From Mimachlamys varia (Eukaryota > Mollusca > Bivalvia > Pectinida > Pectinidae), in NCBI GenBank assembly GCA_947623455.1, contig OX392533.1:32486229-32550228 (forward strand): 64,000 nucleotides of DNA. The letters run 5' to 3'. Shown here piece after piece: positions 9,108 through 19,769 of this stretch. The notes beneath the pieces are model-generated. The model worked only from the letters and a program-made list of their open reading frames with translations. It was not told where the DNA came from and made no database searches. Numbering within the stretch: position 1 is the first letter of the stretch; every line of letters begins with the position of its first letter. Position numbers and translations under genes: made by a program.

Positions 9108-9496
9108 CAATCTGATTAAAATCATATCTTGAAATCCGCGCCGTTCCGTAAACTCCTGTATGCTGCGTTAAGATCTGAGATAATCCCATAGGGGGTCATG
9201 TCCCGATGACCTTTTGCATTAGCCAATCAAATTCCTACTGTCAGAATGTTGACAGTAAAATCTTGAGGCGACAAAGCTTGCATATTCGCATTTGTCCGTT
9301 AAGTCATTTCGTCAACAAAAAGTTCATCTTGAATGATGTGACGAAAGGGCTTGCTGCAAGATGACAGGTCATTGCAAAATTATATCGGTGCTAAGTAAAG
9401 AGGCGACAAAGGTCATCTGAACGTGACCTCTTATGGGATGTTGTCAGATCCTTGTAAAACGGAGTAAGAAAAAGGATATATATTTGAATCAGATTG
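9108..9496 (+). mobile_element. Foldback MITE, CAATCTGATTAAAAT family (full copy)
   Basis: 389 bp, with ends CAATCTGATTAAAAT and the near-complementary 'tgaatcagattg'. The interior is an imperfect inverted repeat meeting near 'gtcatttcgtcaac ... gtgacgaaa'. It is flanked by the direct repeat ACTGTATCTA (9098-9107 and 9497-9506). It encodes no protein. It sits inside the Penelope-type repeat, whose sequence resumes at once after it. Confidence 0.88.
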
Positions 9497-9656
9497 ACTG
9501 TATCTATTACTAAATAGCGCTGTTTCGGGTTGCGTCCGGATCTAATCGGTTTCGCTTTTAGGCGTAGCGGAAGTCACGTGATTTCAGGCAAAGTCTAGGC
9601 ATGCATACTTCCGGCGTCTGTAGCAACCTGGTGAAAAATCGTCTGCATTTGACATT

Positions 9657-12600
9657 ATGCCGTCTACCAAGCATTGGTGCGTTGTACCAGAGTGTAATTC
9701 GGATGGAAGAAAGACTGGCAGGTATGCTTTTATGCAAAATGTTTTTTTTCCATTTCCGGGCATTGGAAGAAAGCCAAAACTTAGAAAAAGGTGGTTGGAC
9801 CAGATCCTAAGGAAAGACTACGATGCAAAACCACACCATCGTGTCTGCTCGCTTCACTTCGTAGACGGAAAGCCGACGGATGCCAATCCCGTTCCAACTC
9901 TATTCAGTAGAAATAACTATGGGAAACCAAGAGCGACTAGAACAACGACGTCAATTACAAAGCGACAGGTAGGCCCTAATATACAATACATCACTGTACA
10001 CATACATATGTATCTTATTGCACTAGCCTAGATCTATGCAATTAACGTTAATGCTATTGTAACGGGGTGTTCTGCTTCAAGAAATACGTTTATCATGTTG
10101 GAACTTTCCTAAGTAAAACTTTTTATATATTCTCAAAGTAAACAAGTTTGACACAAAATTGCATTTAAAAGTGTATTTGACAGAAATAGACAAACAAGAC
10201 TTTATTAAGGGGTACAATTTTACCATTACTTTACTTAATCATTTCATGCAAAGGTATGTGGTTTGCTAATTGTCTCCAAAACTTCATTTATGATTTACTT
10301 TGATAGGAACATCTACATGTAGAAATGCCAGAATCTCTACCATCAGCACTTCACAATGTCCATTCCCCATCTGAAGTTGATATGGTGTTTTCCCCTCCAT
10401 TTGTTTCTGTGGAAGTTCAAACAACTGTTGATCCCTGTGAAGTCTCCTCAGACCATTCATATTTCAGTGATACAGGTAAGGAGTATTATGTAGTCTGAAC
10501 CATTGCATATATCCCATTTATTAACTGCAGAGGGGTTTGTACTCTGGATCCTAGCATGGTATAACAGAGGTCATTACTTTTGTCAGTGCCTCCATTAGGA
10601 ATTGAACCCAGAACCTCTGGCTCATAATCTTGTGCTCAACCAATCAAACTAAAGAGAATATCTCTTTAGCCAAGCAGTATATTGCAGCTAGTATTTACCT
10701 GGGTTACAATTGTATTTCAAGTAAATGCAAAATATCATAAGAGATAGTGTACATTTATATTAATATGTCATCATAAAATTAGCAAATGTGCACTTCTTTC
10801 TGCATCAATTTGAAAAATAAAATAAGCTGATAAAAGGTCAAACATTAAATTTGTGAATATCTGTTATTCCAGTTATGGATTTATCAAAAGACCACAGCTA
10901 CTCAACAAGACATTCTTCATCTGTAGAGGTCACAGATTCTGCTGTCCAGACAGATTTGTCCATGTCAGATATAGAAGTTACCACACAGAAGCTTGAAGCC
11001 TTGGAACAGAAGCTTGGTGACAAGGATACCCTACTGCGGAATTTGTTTGTGGATAAAGTGACAAAAACAGATGAGAGTGTGAGGCAGTACACAGGAATAC
11101 CATCCAGAGATTTGCTTTTGGGATTATTTGGTATGTATAATACATGTTTATTTACACAGGTACATACACTGTATTAGTTCAGAAATTTGAAGTCCTTTTT
11201 CAAGGTACTTTGTGTCACATTGAAGCAAATATTTTGATTTTGTATTAATACTCTCATTGTTGAACCCTTATAAGAATATTAAATGTAAACATATACATAT
11301 TTAATGTGTATTCAAATAAATTAGAATTGCAAAGTACTTGCATTGATACTTATAAATTTTAACTATAGTTATTCATGGAGGAATTGTGATTAAAACCTCT
11401 ATCACAGGGGCTTGCTCCACTAATGTGTAATCATTTTGATTTTGATTACCTGACAATTGTAGTGTTATAATCATTACTTTATTTCACAAATTGTTACAAA
11501 GAGCATATTGATCAAAATGTACATTTTATCCTGAGTTTAAATGGCAATACTTACAGTTGCTCTGCATTGCCACTATATAACACTACCAAGACCAGTTCTG
11601 TGTTACGAGACCATAACACTGGAGTGGTCATTATGATGTCATTACAATTGTGACGTCATAACCATAACATTGGAAATAGCTGGCCGATACTGGATGGTGG
11701 CTCTTCTATTTATTAGAAATCTGCCTTAAATTTTCAGAACAAATGTAGAATATAAATTTATTATCAAAACCAATGGAAAGATAGATGTAAATATATAGGA
11801 CAATAACATGGAACAGAATGATGTTTAATGCTTAATTTATTCTTATTATTCTTTCAATTTATACCCAGTATTTTGTTTTTGTTAGTCTTTCAATCTAAAT
11901 TTTGTTTTTAATTTAGTTAAATGATTTTTCTTCAATTTGATACAGGAATACTGAATAGAGCTTGCCCGACACTGAAATACTGGTCCGGTCAGACTACCAA
12001 AGATATGCCGAGCTATCAAGAAGACCCACAGAAGCAGAAGAGCGGCCCAAAAAGAAAACTGTCACGGTTTGAGGAGTTCATTCTCACTTTGGTGAGGCTC
12101 CGTCTAGCATTATTGACATTTTGTCTAGCAGATATCTTTGGCATTGGAAAAAGCAGTGTCTCAAATCTATATCACATGGATTAACTTCATGTTTGTGATT
12201 TTCACTCCTTTACTGAAGTGGCCTTCATCCAAAAAAGTGAAAAAATCCATGCCAAGATCTTTTCAGTTGCTTTATCCAAAGACAACATGTATAATTGATT
12301 GTACGGAGTTCTTCATTGAAAACCCACGATCACCATCAGCACAAAGTTTGACATATAGTTCCTATAAACAAAGAAACACTTTCAAAGCTTTGATCAGCAT
12401 TACTCCATCTGGGTGTATCAATTTTGTTTCAAATCTATGGAGTGGTAACACGTCTGATAAGTACATAACGAAGGAAAGTGGGGTTTTAGATAATATTCAA
12501 CCTGGAGATGAGGTCATGGCAGACAGGGATTTTTTGATTAGGGACTTATTACTGGAACGTCATGCAACATTGAATATTCCACCTTTTACGCGAAAATGTT

Positions 12601-12815
12601 CTTGGGGGAAAGGGAAACGTCTTAATGCTAGTGAAATAAGGAAAACACGAAACATTGCCAAACTTAGAATCCATGTTGAGTGAGCTATTGAGCGACTGAA
12701 AAATTTTCACTGTTTGTCCAATACAATGCCTTTAAGTTGCAAGCCAGTTGCAAACCAGATGTTGAAGGTCTGTGCATTTCTGTGTAATCTTCAGCAACCA
12801 TTAGTGAAAAAGTGA
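9657..12815 (+). pseudogene. THAP-HTH-DDE transposase, broken by a frameshift and a nonsense codon
   Basis: Four exons with consistent phases and GT-AG introns: 9657-9968, 10307-10475, 10873-11130 and 11946-12815. Exon 1 encodes a THAP zinc finger (C8, C13, C64, H67, conserved W46, and a PVPTLF box at about 78-83), the DNA-end-binding module. Exon 3 holds DSAVQTD and a predicted coiled coil. Exon 4 has a helix-turn-helix (LADIFGIGKSSVS) and the DDE_4-type core: first Asp in IIDCTEFF, second Asp in MADRDF, and a final Glu region around HVE...AIERLKNF. Two lesions are visible. A 1 nt frameshift at about 12160-12170 falls inside the helix-turn-helix. An in-frame TGA at 12681-12683 lies just after HVE, probably an Arg CGA to TGA change. 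The frame stays open after it to the natural-looking stop at 12813-12815. Confidence 0.85.
10545..10690 (-). repeat. tRNA-derived SINE-like sequence inside a transposase intron
   Basis: On the minus strand an A-box-like segment (TAGTTTGATTGGTTGAGCAC) is followed about 40 nt later by a B-box-like GGTTCAATTCC. The spacing and order are those of a tRNA-derived pol III promoter. It is not a tRNA gene because the acceptor stem does not close. It lies in the second intron of the transposase. Confidence 0.5.
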
Positions 12816-14336
12816 CTATATTGTTATCAATCAGTGTATTGTCATACATACACCTTTTCAGGAATCCATCATTAATTGATATATATATATTATATATATA
12901 ATTGATGCTTTAATGATAATTCATGTTTGGCATGAAAGTTAAAATGTATTTCATGAACTTTATGTTGTTTTATTTGGGTTTACCTAAATAATTGTTTGAA
13001 CACAACATTTAAATTACCACCCTTAACCATATTGGTAAGGTTGCAAGTATGTCATGTGACCTGTATGACCATTGTCCAGTTAGCTATAGGGTTAGCCCCT
13101 ATTGATATCTTCAGTAAGTTAGACCAGTCTCAGCAACAGCATTTACTGTTTTTGTTCCCATCATCTACCCTAAGGCCTTCACCACCATTTGTTTGTTTGT
13201 ATTTTGTGCCTTTTAATGAAATGCATATGTATATTAGTTTGCATGATTTAACTGTATACATGTATATGTTGTAATTTCTTTTTTTTTGTAACTTGTTTCA
13301 GGTTAGAAATAAGGCCACTTAGGGCGAGACAACACCCGGTCAGCTGGTCTGAGCATTGGATAAACCTACCTCCCTGATTCAGGTTGGGGCAGCCGGCTCG
13401 CAGCACTTTTTGTTTTATGCAGTTCAAGCTAATTATTAATCCGTAATCATGATTATGAATTTTTCAAATTCTCTTTTTAAAGTTGGGCTGCTCTGTTAAG
13501 TAATTTAAGATCACTCAAGCCGGGCATCGCCCCACTCCTTCATTTTAGCTAAGTCATGAGTGTTTTGTCTTTAGCTTTAATAGATCTGTTGTAACATATT
13601 TCTGATGTAATTTGTTTAGTAGGATTAAGTAGCAGAGCAGCCCCTAAGAATGCCAAAAAAAAATATTTAAATAACCTGAACAAGTTACTTTAATCTGACT
13701 GAATAAATTTTTGAACATTCAATCGTGTTGGTGTTGTGTATAAATTGTGAGCCTGTCTAAAATATGCAGATCATCTTACGCACATTTAACTGTTAATTGC
13801 TGACAACAAAATCAAACAAGTAACATACAAATGGAAAAAAAATGATACTTCAAGTTGTTTTATAATATTGATGACAGTCACCTTGTAGGACTGATCATCA
13901 GCATTTTTGATAAATTTTTAATTCAAGAAAGTCAAAACCTCTGAATATGTGTATGACTTAACACAAAAATGATTTTTAATTACAAAGAAAATTTAATAAT
14001 CTTCAAGCAGAAAACTGGACACTGAATTATCAATTGTATTGATGTATTATCACACATTGTGGTTATAAACCACCAATATAACCACAATTTTAAGTACAAT
14101 TTAATGACAATGTACAATGACACATGTTATGGACATGTTTCCCTAAAAATATATCCATGGCCTTAAACAGATCCATGTTTGTTCTTACTAGTAAAACAAA
14201 TTTTTACTTTTGAACAGATTATGGAAAAACACAAATTCAGTCACGCATTTTTTGGGCAAATATTGATAGATTTGTGCATGTGCACCTTTGATGGTTACCC
14301 GGTGATAACAGTCAATCACTTGACCAATAAGAATAA
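12816..14336. other. Intergenic region between convergent transposon genes
   Basis: AT-rich, with no coding frame I can support. It includes an AT palindrome at about 12876-12905 around 'tatatatatattatatatat' and should contain the 3' UTRs and poly(A) sites of the two convergent genes. Confidence 0.6.
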
Positions 14337-16249
14337 TCATTGCAACAGTGCCCTTGTTACATACTTTGTCCAAAACTGTTTTGATTTTTCAACAATATGT
14401 TGAAAAACCTCTGGATCAAAAACAATTCTCTCCACAGCAAACGCCTTTTTGGTATAAAACACAAAGTCACACCAGTCCAGCTTGCACACCCCAATCTGTC
14501 CCTGAATTTGGATGTACCAAGGTGAATCTGTCTTTAAATGGACAGTATTTGCATCATCACTGTACAAGTGGTAGTGAGCATCTGCACAGGCAACTTGTGG
14601 TGTTGAATTCCTGAATGTGTAAGAACATTTTATCTCCAACAGTCCTTTTCCACAACACCTACAGGAAACAAGCCCATCAGGAGAGGCACCCATAAATGGA
14701 TGTTCAGCAGCAACAAACAAACCGCACTCCTGGATTCCTGACTTCTTGTGTTTAGATGCGTATTGTGCAGAATAAAGTGACCGAGCAATAGGTTCATGAT
14801 CTTTGCCAAATTTCAGAATTTCTGGGGCACCTGCTCTGGAGGATGTAACTGGAGGTTGTGGACACATAATCTTTTTCAGTATATAGGTATCATAGTTCTC
14901 AGTGAATCTAAAGTGCAAAACTGACGAAAAGATGGACGCTGTCACACGACCTGTCCTGTAAGCAAACCAGTCAAGATTCTCGGCTTGGCCCCTGGTCATT
15001 TCTTCAATCTTCTGCACTGTCTCTATATCAGAATGTGATGAAATCACCTGTGACATTAACTTTTTAGCTCCATCAGCATCACCTTTCACAGAGTCAGCAA
15101 TTTCTGGCAAAGTCGGTGGGAAAAGTTCATCATCAGAGCTGCCATCACTAGGTGGATCCAAACTTTGAAGAAGGACACTGTTACTGTTCTTACACAAAAC
15201 GTAAACTTCTTTCTCCACCTGGCTCCTAGACAAACATTCTGTCCTTACCATAGGGTTATAATCTGAGGTGTTGGCAGACTTGGGAAATGGTTTCACCTTA
15301 GTTATCCTGCTATCAATCTGGTCAACCTCCAGTGGTGTAGTGGTTCTCCTTGGCTTATCCCAAACACAAGCAACATCTGTGCCAACCTCGGTGCTGCGGT
15401 CCTTGTGACGATCACAGAAAGCAGTCAAGGCAAACAACAGAGCTACACAATGCTTACAACTGCCATCATCTCTGAAAAAAAATGGATACAAGTTCAATAT
15501 TTTTTCATTAAATTCAAGATATTTAATTGGTAATGAAAATGATGAGACAACAGGCTAAAGCCTATGAGTCTTCAATTTATGTCCATAAACATAATTTAAG
15601 TATTTGGAGGTGTAAGAAGCAACCTTATGTACATTTACTTTTACTAATATCGAAGTCAATGGTTTAGCCTTACGTTTGAAAGTCTGAATGGCGTATTGAT
15701 CTCACAATATTCAACTTTGGAAACTTACGCAACACAAGTGCATCCTCCAGACTTCACATATCCGTCTTTTTGTAGGAGAAGCCATGTGGAATATGGAGTG
15801 GCATTTTGTCTTGTCTCCGGGATACAGGACGCCTTGATGTACACATGAGAATCACAACTGGGGATACTTCCAAGACACACGTTACTGATATGATGATCCA
15901 TGTATAATTTGTAGCCATTGTCAACCTTATAATTCTTCAGTCTAGATTCCGACCAACCACATACGTTCATAAAATAGATAAGAATATCACAATTCTCCAC
16001 ATTTGGGGCAGATACCAGATCAAATGACCAAACCTTGATGTTGCTGATGTCATCCAGTATAGCTGAGTTGACAGTACGTCGCAAAACATCCATGTCATGA
16101 TAGTCATCACCAGCAAGAACCTCCAAGTCTAACTCTTTTGCTAGCGCACAAAGTCTCACCAAATCGTTTTTACGGTATAAACTGCATGATATACCTCTCT
16201 CTTGTAAGTAATGTTTCAAAATTGTCACTGGAAATCCTTCAAAATCCAT
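14337..16249 (-). CDS. SAP / SWIM zinc finger / YqaJ-type nuclease, transposon-encoded
   Basis: Two exons (16249-15729 and 15471-14337, intron 15728-15472 with GT-AG) give a 551-residue protein with no internal stop. The N-terminus (FPVTILKHYLQERGI...NDLVRLC, about 6-38) resembles a SAP DNA-binding motif. A SWIM zinc finger CxCx6CxH spans the splice junction (about 170-182) and forms only if the intron is removed. The YqaJ-type exonuclease fold has RTGRVTAS (about 346), a conserved Glu at about 400 (GKDHEP), Asp at about 439 (SPDG), the ELK-like E-x-K at about 453-455 (LLEIKC) and a QGQ motif at about 497. YqaJ/lambda-exonuclease relatives resect double-stranded DNA ends, so a role in processing transposon ends or repair intermediates is inferred. 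It is transcribed towards the transposase and starts about 150 bp inside the right TIR. Confidence 0.85.
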
Positions 16250-16399
16250 CCCGATAAGAATATTTGTATCGCTATTAGAACGTCAATGAATGTCGCGGGA
16301 ATGCCAGCGTAAACCGGAAGTTTACATGCCTAGAGTTTCGTTTCCAAGGGTACCTTTTTTACCTCCACACAGGAATTTCCCTTAACCCGAAACAGCGCT

Positions 16400-16445
16400 A
16401 TTTAAGAGGTGCAGCATATGCGTGTGTTACGTGATCTTTCAGAAT
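16400..16445 (+). repeat. Continuation of the Penelope-type terminal repeat
   Basis: 'tttaagaggtgcagcatat' through 'gtgttacgtgatctt' continues the unit broken at 9107 and 9515, proving that the MITE and the ISL2EU-type transposon are insertions into it. Confidence 0.8.
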
Positions 16446-16682
16446 CTGAAATGTGGATTTTTGAGGCGACAAAGCTTGCGTAATCGCATTTGCACGTTTA
16501 GTCATTTCGTCACCAAAAATATAATGTGACGAAATGACTTATTGCAAGATAACAGGTCATTGTAAAATTATTTAAATTATTTTAATAAAGAAGCAAGAAA
16601 GGTCATGTATTCAGATCTTGACGCAGCAGAGAGAAGTTTACGCAACGAAGCGAAGTTCAAGATATGATTTTAATTAGATTGA
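16446..16682. mobile_element. Rearranged MITE copy (CAATCTGATTAAAAT family)
   Basis: The middle of the MITE appears in one orientation ('aggcgacaaagcttgc', 'gtcatttcgtcacc'), while the end ('gacgcagcagagagaagttt' to 'gattttaattagattg') appears in the other, so the copy has been internally inverted or assembled from two. No clean left TIR is present. Confidence 0.6.
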
Positions 16683-16726
16683 TGGCTAATTGAAGGCGAG
16701 TTTGATGGCTAATTGAAGGCGAGTAA
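16682..16726. repeat. Short tandem duplication (about 22 bp x 2)
   Basis: 'ttgatggctaattgaaggcg' occurs twice in direct tandem immediately after the MITE end. Confidence 0.8.
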
Positions 16727-17470
16727 TTTTAATACATGAGGGATGACCCAATGTGGAACCTTGTTTAACCCCAGTAAAAGTATTTTAGGGATTTTGTAAC
16801 TTTCCCATGGACAATTAGCATGTCAGTTGCAAGACCGTTCTTTGTAGGGTAACAACGTCACACTATTAAAGTTTGCAAACTACAAGTTTACCCTCTGGAG
16901 TATCCAATACTTTAGAGTCGCAAATCATTATTCCATCCAAGTATATTAAATGATAGTGCACGTGTTTGCCCTCGTGTTGTGTTTTTGTTGGTATGGAAAG
17001 GAATACTTGTTCTAAATAATCTCTAGCCAGAGTATTTAAGGTGACCAAACCATCAGAAGAAGCACCTACATCTGTTGGTTAATGTCTTTAAACAATCATC
17101 ACTTCCAGCAGTCTGAATAAAATTGTTTCTTAATCTCCGCGCCGTTCCGTAAACTTCTCTCTGCTGCGTCAAGATCGGAGGCCAGCCATAGGTTTCACCC
17201 CTCGCTGGAATGAAGCTGTCCGTCCGCCCGCCGACACAACGATGTAACGGCTACTACTCCCTAAACTACCGAGATGATTTCAGCGAAAATTGATGGCAAT
17301 AATCCTTGTACATTGTAAATGTGCGTAATTTATGTCACGTTAATAAAAATTGATACCATGGTAACCAGGTCACTATACTTTGTTTAGGGGGAAATTTTGT
17401 CGGACAACTAACTACTACTAAACCTGTACCGATTTAAGTAAAACTAAACGTTAATGTTAGGGACCATGTG
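16727..17470. other. No gene seen; MITE fragment at 17121-17175
   Basis: A minus-strand open frame of about 60 codons (16866-17048) has no recognisable similarity. 17121-17175 is a piece of the MITE family ('ctccgcgccgttccgtaaac', then 'ctctctgctgcg'), without TIRs. Confidence 0.6.
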
Positions 17471-17749
17471 CATAGGCGGATCCAGGATTTTGGGTTAGAG
17501 GGGGTGTACATTTTTTTCCTGAAATGAACTTTTAGTATCAACAGTATTTTATATTCAAAAATTTTGACACGGTTGTTCAAAATAATAAAGTACATTTTTG
17601 TATATTGGAGATTGCAAAACAAATTTCTCTCCCCGGGAATATTACAAGCAATGTTATGATTGGCCGAACACCCTTTTGTGTGTGGGATGTTTGGCGTCCC
17701 ATCCATATTGAGTTCACAACAACATTACAAGATGCATCTTTGTTGTTCA

Positions 17750-19345
17750 CACGAAGAGTGTTCGAAATTTTTTGCATGCACCGTATACTAGAGTATCACG
17801 TGATTTACCCACATTAAACCAGTACGAACCATAGGGACCTGAGACCTGGTTACAGCTAGTTTTGAACAGAAACTAGGGTGTTTAGTTTAATTTTACATTT
17901 TTGGGGGGTTTAGGTACATTTTTGGGGGGTTTAGGTAAGTTTTCGATAAAAATGCCCCCCTCAATGGTCATTTAAGGTGGAAAGCTTTAAAAACCTCCTA
18001 AATGCACGTCAAATGTATTCTCCTTCCGTAAAAATAATCTCGATTTCCTCAAAAAACTCGCAAATTTTCATTGGATGCCTTTGTTAAGAGGAAGACCGCC
18101 ATCTCATTGCTATGCAGAAAGTGGCACGATAGCTAAGGAAAGACAGGGACATTTTGCGTGGGTTGTTTGGGGGTAAATCAAGATTATTTCTGCGGATGGA
18201 GGGTACATTTGGCGTGCATTTAGAGGTTTTTGAAATAAAAATTATTCATCTTTCCAACGGTGCCAAGCAATTTTTCGTACCTCTTCTAGAAATGTGATTT
18301 TTGATGCAAGAAATGTAGATGGGGTCGATTTTTCGAGCTGGAAAGCGTTCCAACCTTTAGCCTTTATGACCATTGAGGGGGCATTTTTATCGAAAATTGA
18401 TCTAAACCCCCAAAATGTGTAACATTACTCTAAACAACTAAGGTGGTCATGAATCGGTTGAAGATGCCCTTTACTTGGAAAGACTTGGGCCTGCGGTTCC
18501 TAACAAATTGAACGTTAAAAAAACAAGTTAATCATTGAGAAAGACTCGCGTTAGACAACTAGCACAAATGACAATCTTGGGTTTAGGATCTGTTCATTTC
18601 CTTTAGAAGAAAAATATCAAGGTTAGGAAAATAAGTGCTCGTTGTATCCCGCATTTACTCACTGACGAAACGTACACGGGTACAAATGGCTAAGAGAGAA
18701 AAAGAACCTAAACTATCAGAAAAGGGGCATTTGATAGTCTCATACTGGGTGATGGGACATTGGTGCATTTTTATGAGCCTCAGAGGAAAGTTGACAAAAG
18801 GATTTGGGCTTTTAAACATGCCAAAATGCCCAGTATTGCTAAACGAACACTAATAGCAAAGAAGGTGTTATACGCAGTATTCTTTAGAAATAGTGGACAA
18901 ATCATGAAAATTGCTGTTCGAAACGGTAGGGTGTATCTGGAAGTTTCAATAAGAATGAAGTTTTGTCCAGTTGTTACATGTACATGGCAAGCCCACAAAT
19001 CGGCAACTACCATTTTTCTAAGTCGGAAAAGGTCAATGGCTTATACCACACCCTCCAATCAGCCCAGCCCTTGCCTCGTGTGATTGTTTTCCTCTTTCCG
19101 AAGCTAAAAAAACCCCACATATCTGATAGGAGATATAGTTCAAGAAGTGAGCTGGAATCTGCATTTTACCCGTTTCTGATTAGTGTACCCTAAGGATAGT
19201 ATGAACATTGTTTCAAAAATTGGATTCTAACGGTGTCTTCATGCTTAAGGTGAATATTTTTAAGGCAACTAGAAAAATGCATTGCAATTTTGATTAGCGT
19301 TTCTGAGAAACTGTCATTTGCAAAAGTTTTCGAACACCCCTCGTA
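17750..19345 (+). pseudogene. Decayed mariner transposon
   Basis: Mariner-type inverted ends are visible: CACGAAGAGTGTTCGAAA on the left and the complement of TACGAGGGGTGTTCGAAA on the right (19328-19345). Between them, fragments of a mariner transposase appear in three frames: LTKRTRVQMAK (about 18.65 kb), VHFYEPQRKVDKRIWAFKHA (about 18.76 kb, the block after the first catalytic Asp), and FLFPKLKK with RRYSSRSELESA (about 19.1 kb, the block after the last catalytic Asp). The N-terminal DNA-binding region is largely missing. At least two frameshifts plus an inserted foldback at 17879-18436 mean no protein is made. The codons around VHFYEPQ and the C-terminal block are clear mariner signatures. 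Confidence 0.85.
17879..18436. mobile_element. Foldback element inside the mariner relic
   Basis: 558 bp with long imperfect inverted arms: TGTTTAG...CTAAACA at the ends, then 'ttcgataaaaatgccccc' on the left mirrored by 'gggggcatttttatcgaa' on the right, and 'aaatgcacgtcaaatgta' mirrored by 'tacatttggcgtgcattt'. The flanks ACTAGGG and ACTAAGG look like a slightly diverged target duplication. No coding capacity. Confidence 0.75.
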
Positions 19346-19720
19346 TATCGTCATGTGATCGATATCAGCCAAATTGTGAGGAGAAAGAAACATGGACGAG
19401 GTGGGGGAGGGGATAGATAATTGTTAGACGTACATTATATATTACGTTCAACTACACTGTAATATATAAGAATTTATAAACTGTGTAAGTCTGATTTGGG
19501 GCGTAAACCCGATTTTTTCTATAAATATTTCTACCAAATATATGGTTTCCAATGCTATCTGAAGATGAGATTCTTAGTTTTAATTCTTGGAAAAATTGGT
19601 CACTTGACAAATTTTGGGGGGGGGGGGGGGGCGCCGGCTGCGCCCCTCTGGATCCGCCTATGATGTGTTAATGTGCATGCAGGGTAGAATTTCTGTGGAA
19701 ATTTTGGTTGCCATAGACTA

Positions 19721-19769
19721 CAATCTGATTAAAATCATATTTTGATCTCCGCGCCGTTCCGTAAACTAG
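19721..19769. mobile_element. 5' fragment of the CAATCTGATTAAAAT MITE
   Basis: The TIR and the adjacent 'ctccgcgccgttccgtaaac' are present; the rest of the element is absent. Confidence 0.75.

Larger units (their letters stand above)
9516..16399. mobile_element. ISL2EU/IS4EU-type DNA transposon (THAP transposase + YqaJ)
   Basis: A 6884 bp element with 16 bp perfect TIRs AGCGCTGTTTCGGGTT, flanked by the dinucleotide AT (9514-9515 and 16400-16401). Removing it with one AT rejoins 'actaaat' to 'ttaaga', the uninterrupted sequence seen in other copies of the host repeat (for example 54.6 kb). It carries two convergent genes: a THAP-HTH-DDE transposase on the plus strand and a SAP/SWIM/YqaJ nuclease gene on the minus strand. 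From family knowledge, a DDE transposase paired with a YqaJ gene and a 2 bp target duplication characterise the ISL2EU (IS4EU) superfamily. The transposase gene is broken, so this copy is probably not autonomous. Confidence 0.82.
17471..19661. mobile_element. TIR element with CATAGGCGGATCCAG ends enclosing a mariner
   Basis: CATAGGCGGATCCAG at the left edge is repeated in perfect inverse orientation at the right edge. The flanks share the direct repeat ATGTG (17466-17470 and 19662-19666), a possible 5 bp target duplication. A G-run (about 16 G) lies just inside the right end. The interior is occupied by the mariner at 17750-19345, so the original element is a short non-coding one of about 0.6 kb. 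The superfamily is not identified. Confidence 0.6.

Noticed and set aside
10545..10690. Minus-strand tRNA-like A and B boxes as a functional tRNA gene
   Set aside because: The acceptor stem does not close and the anticodon arm is not convincing; kept only as a SINE-like repeat.
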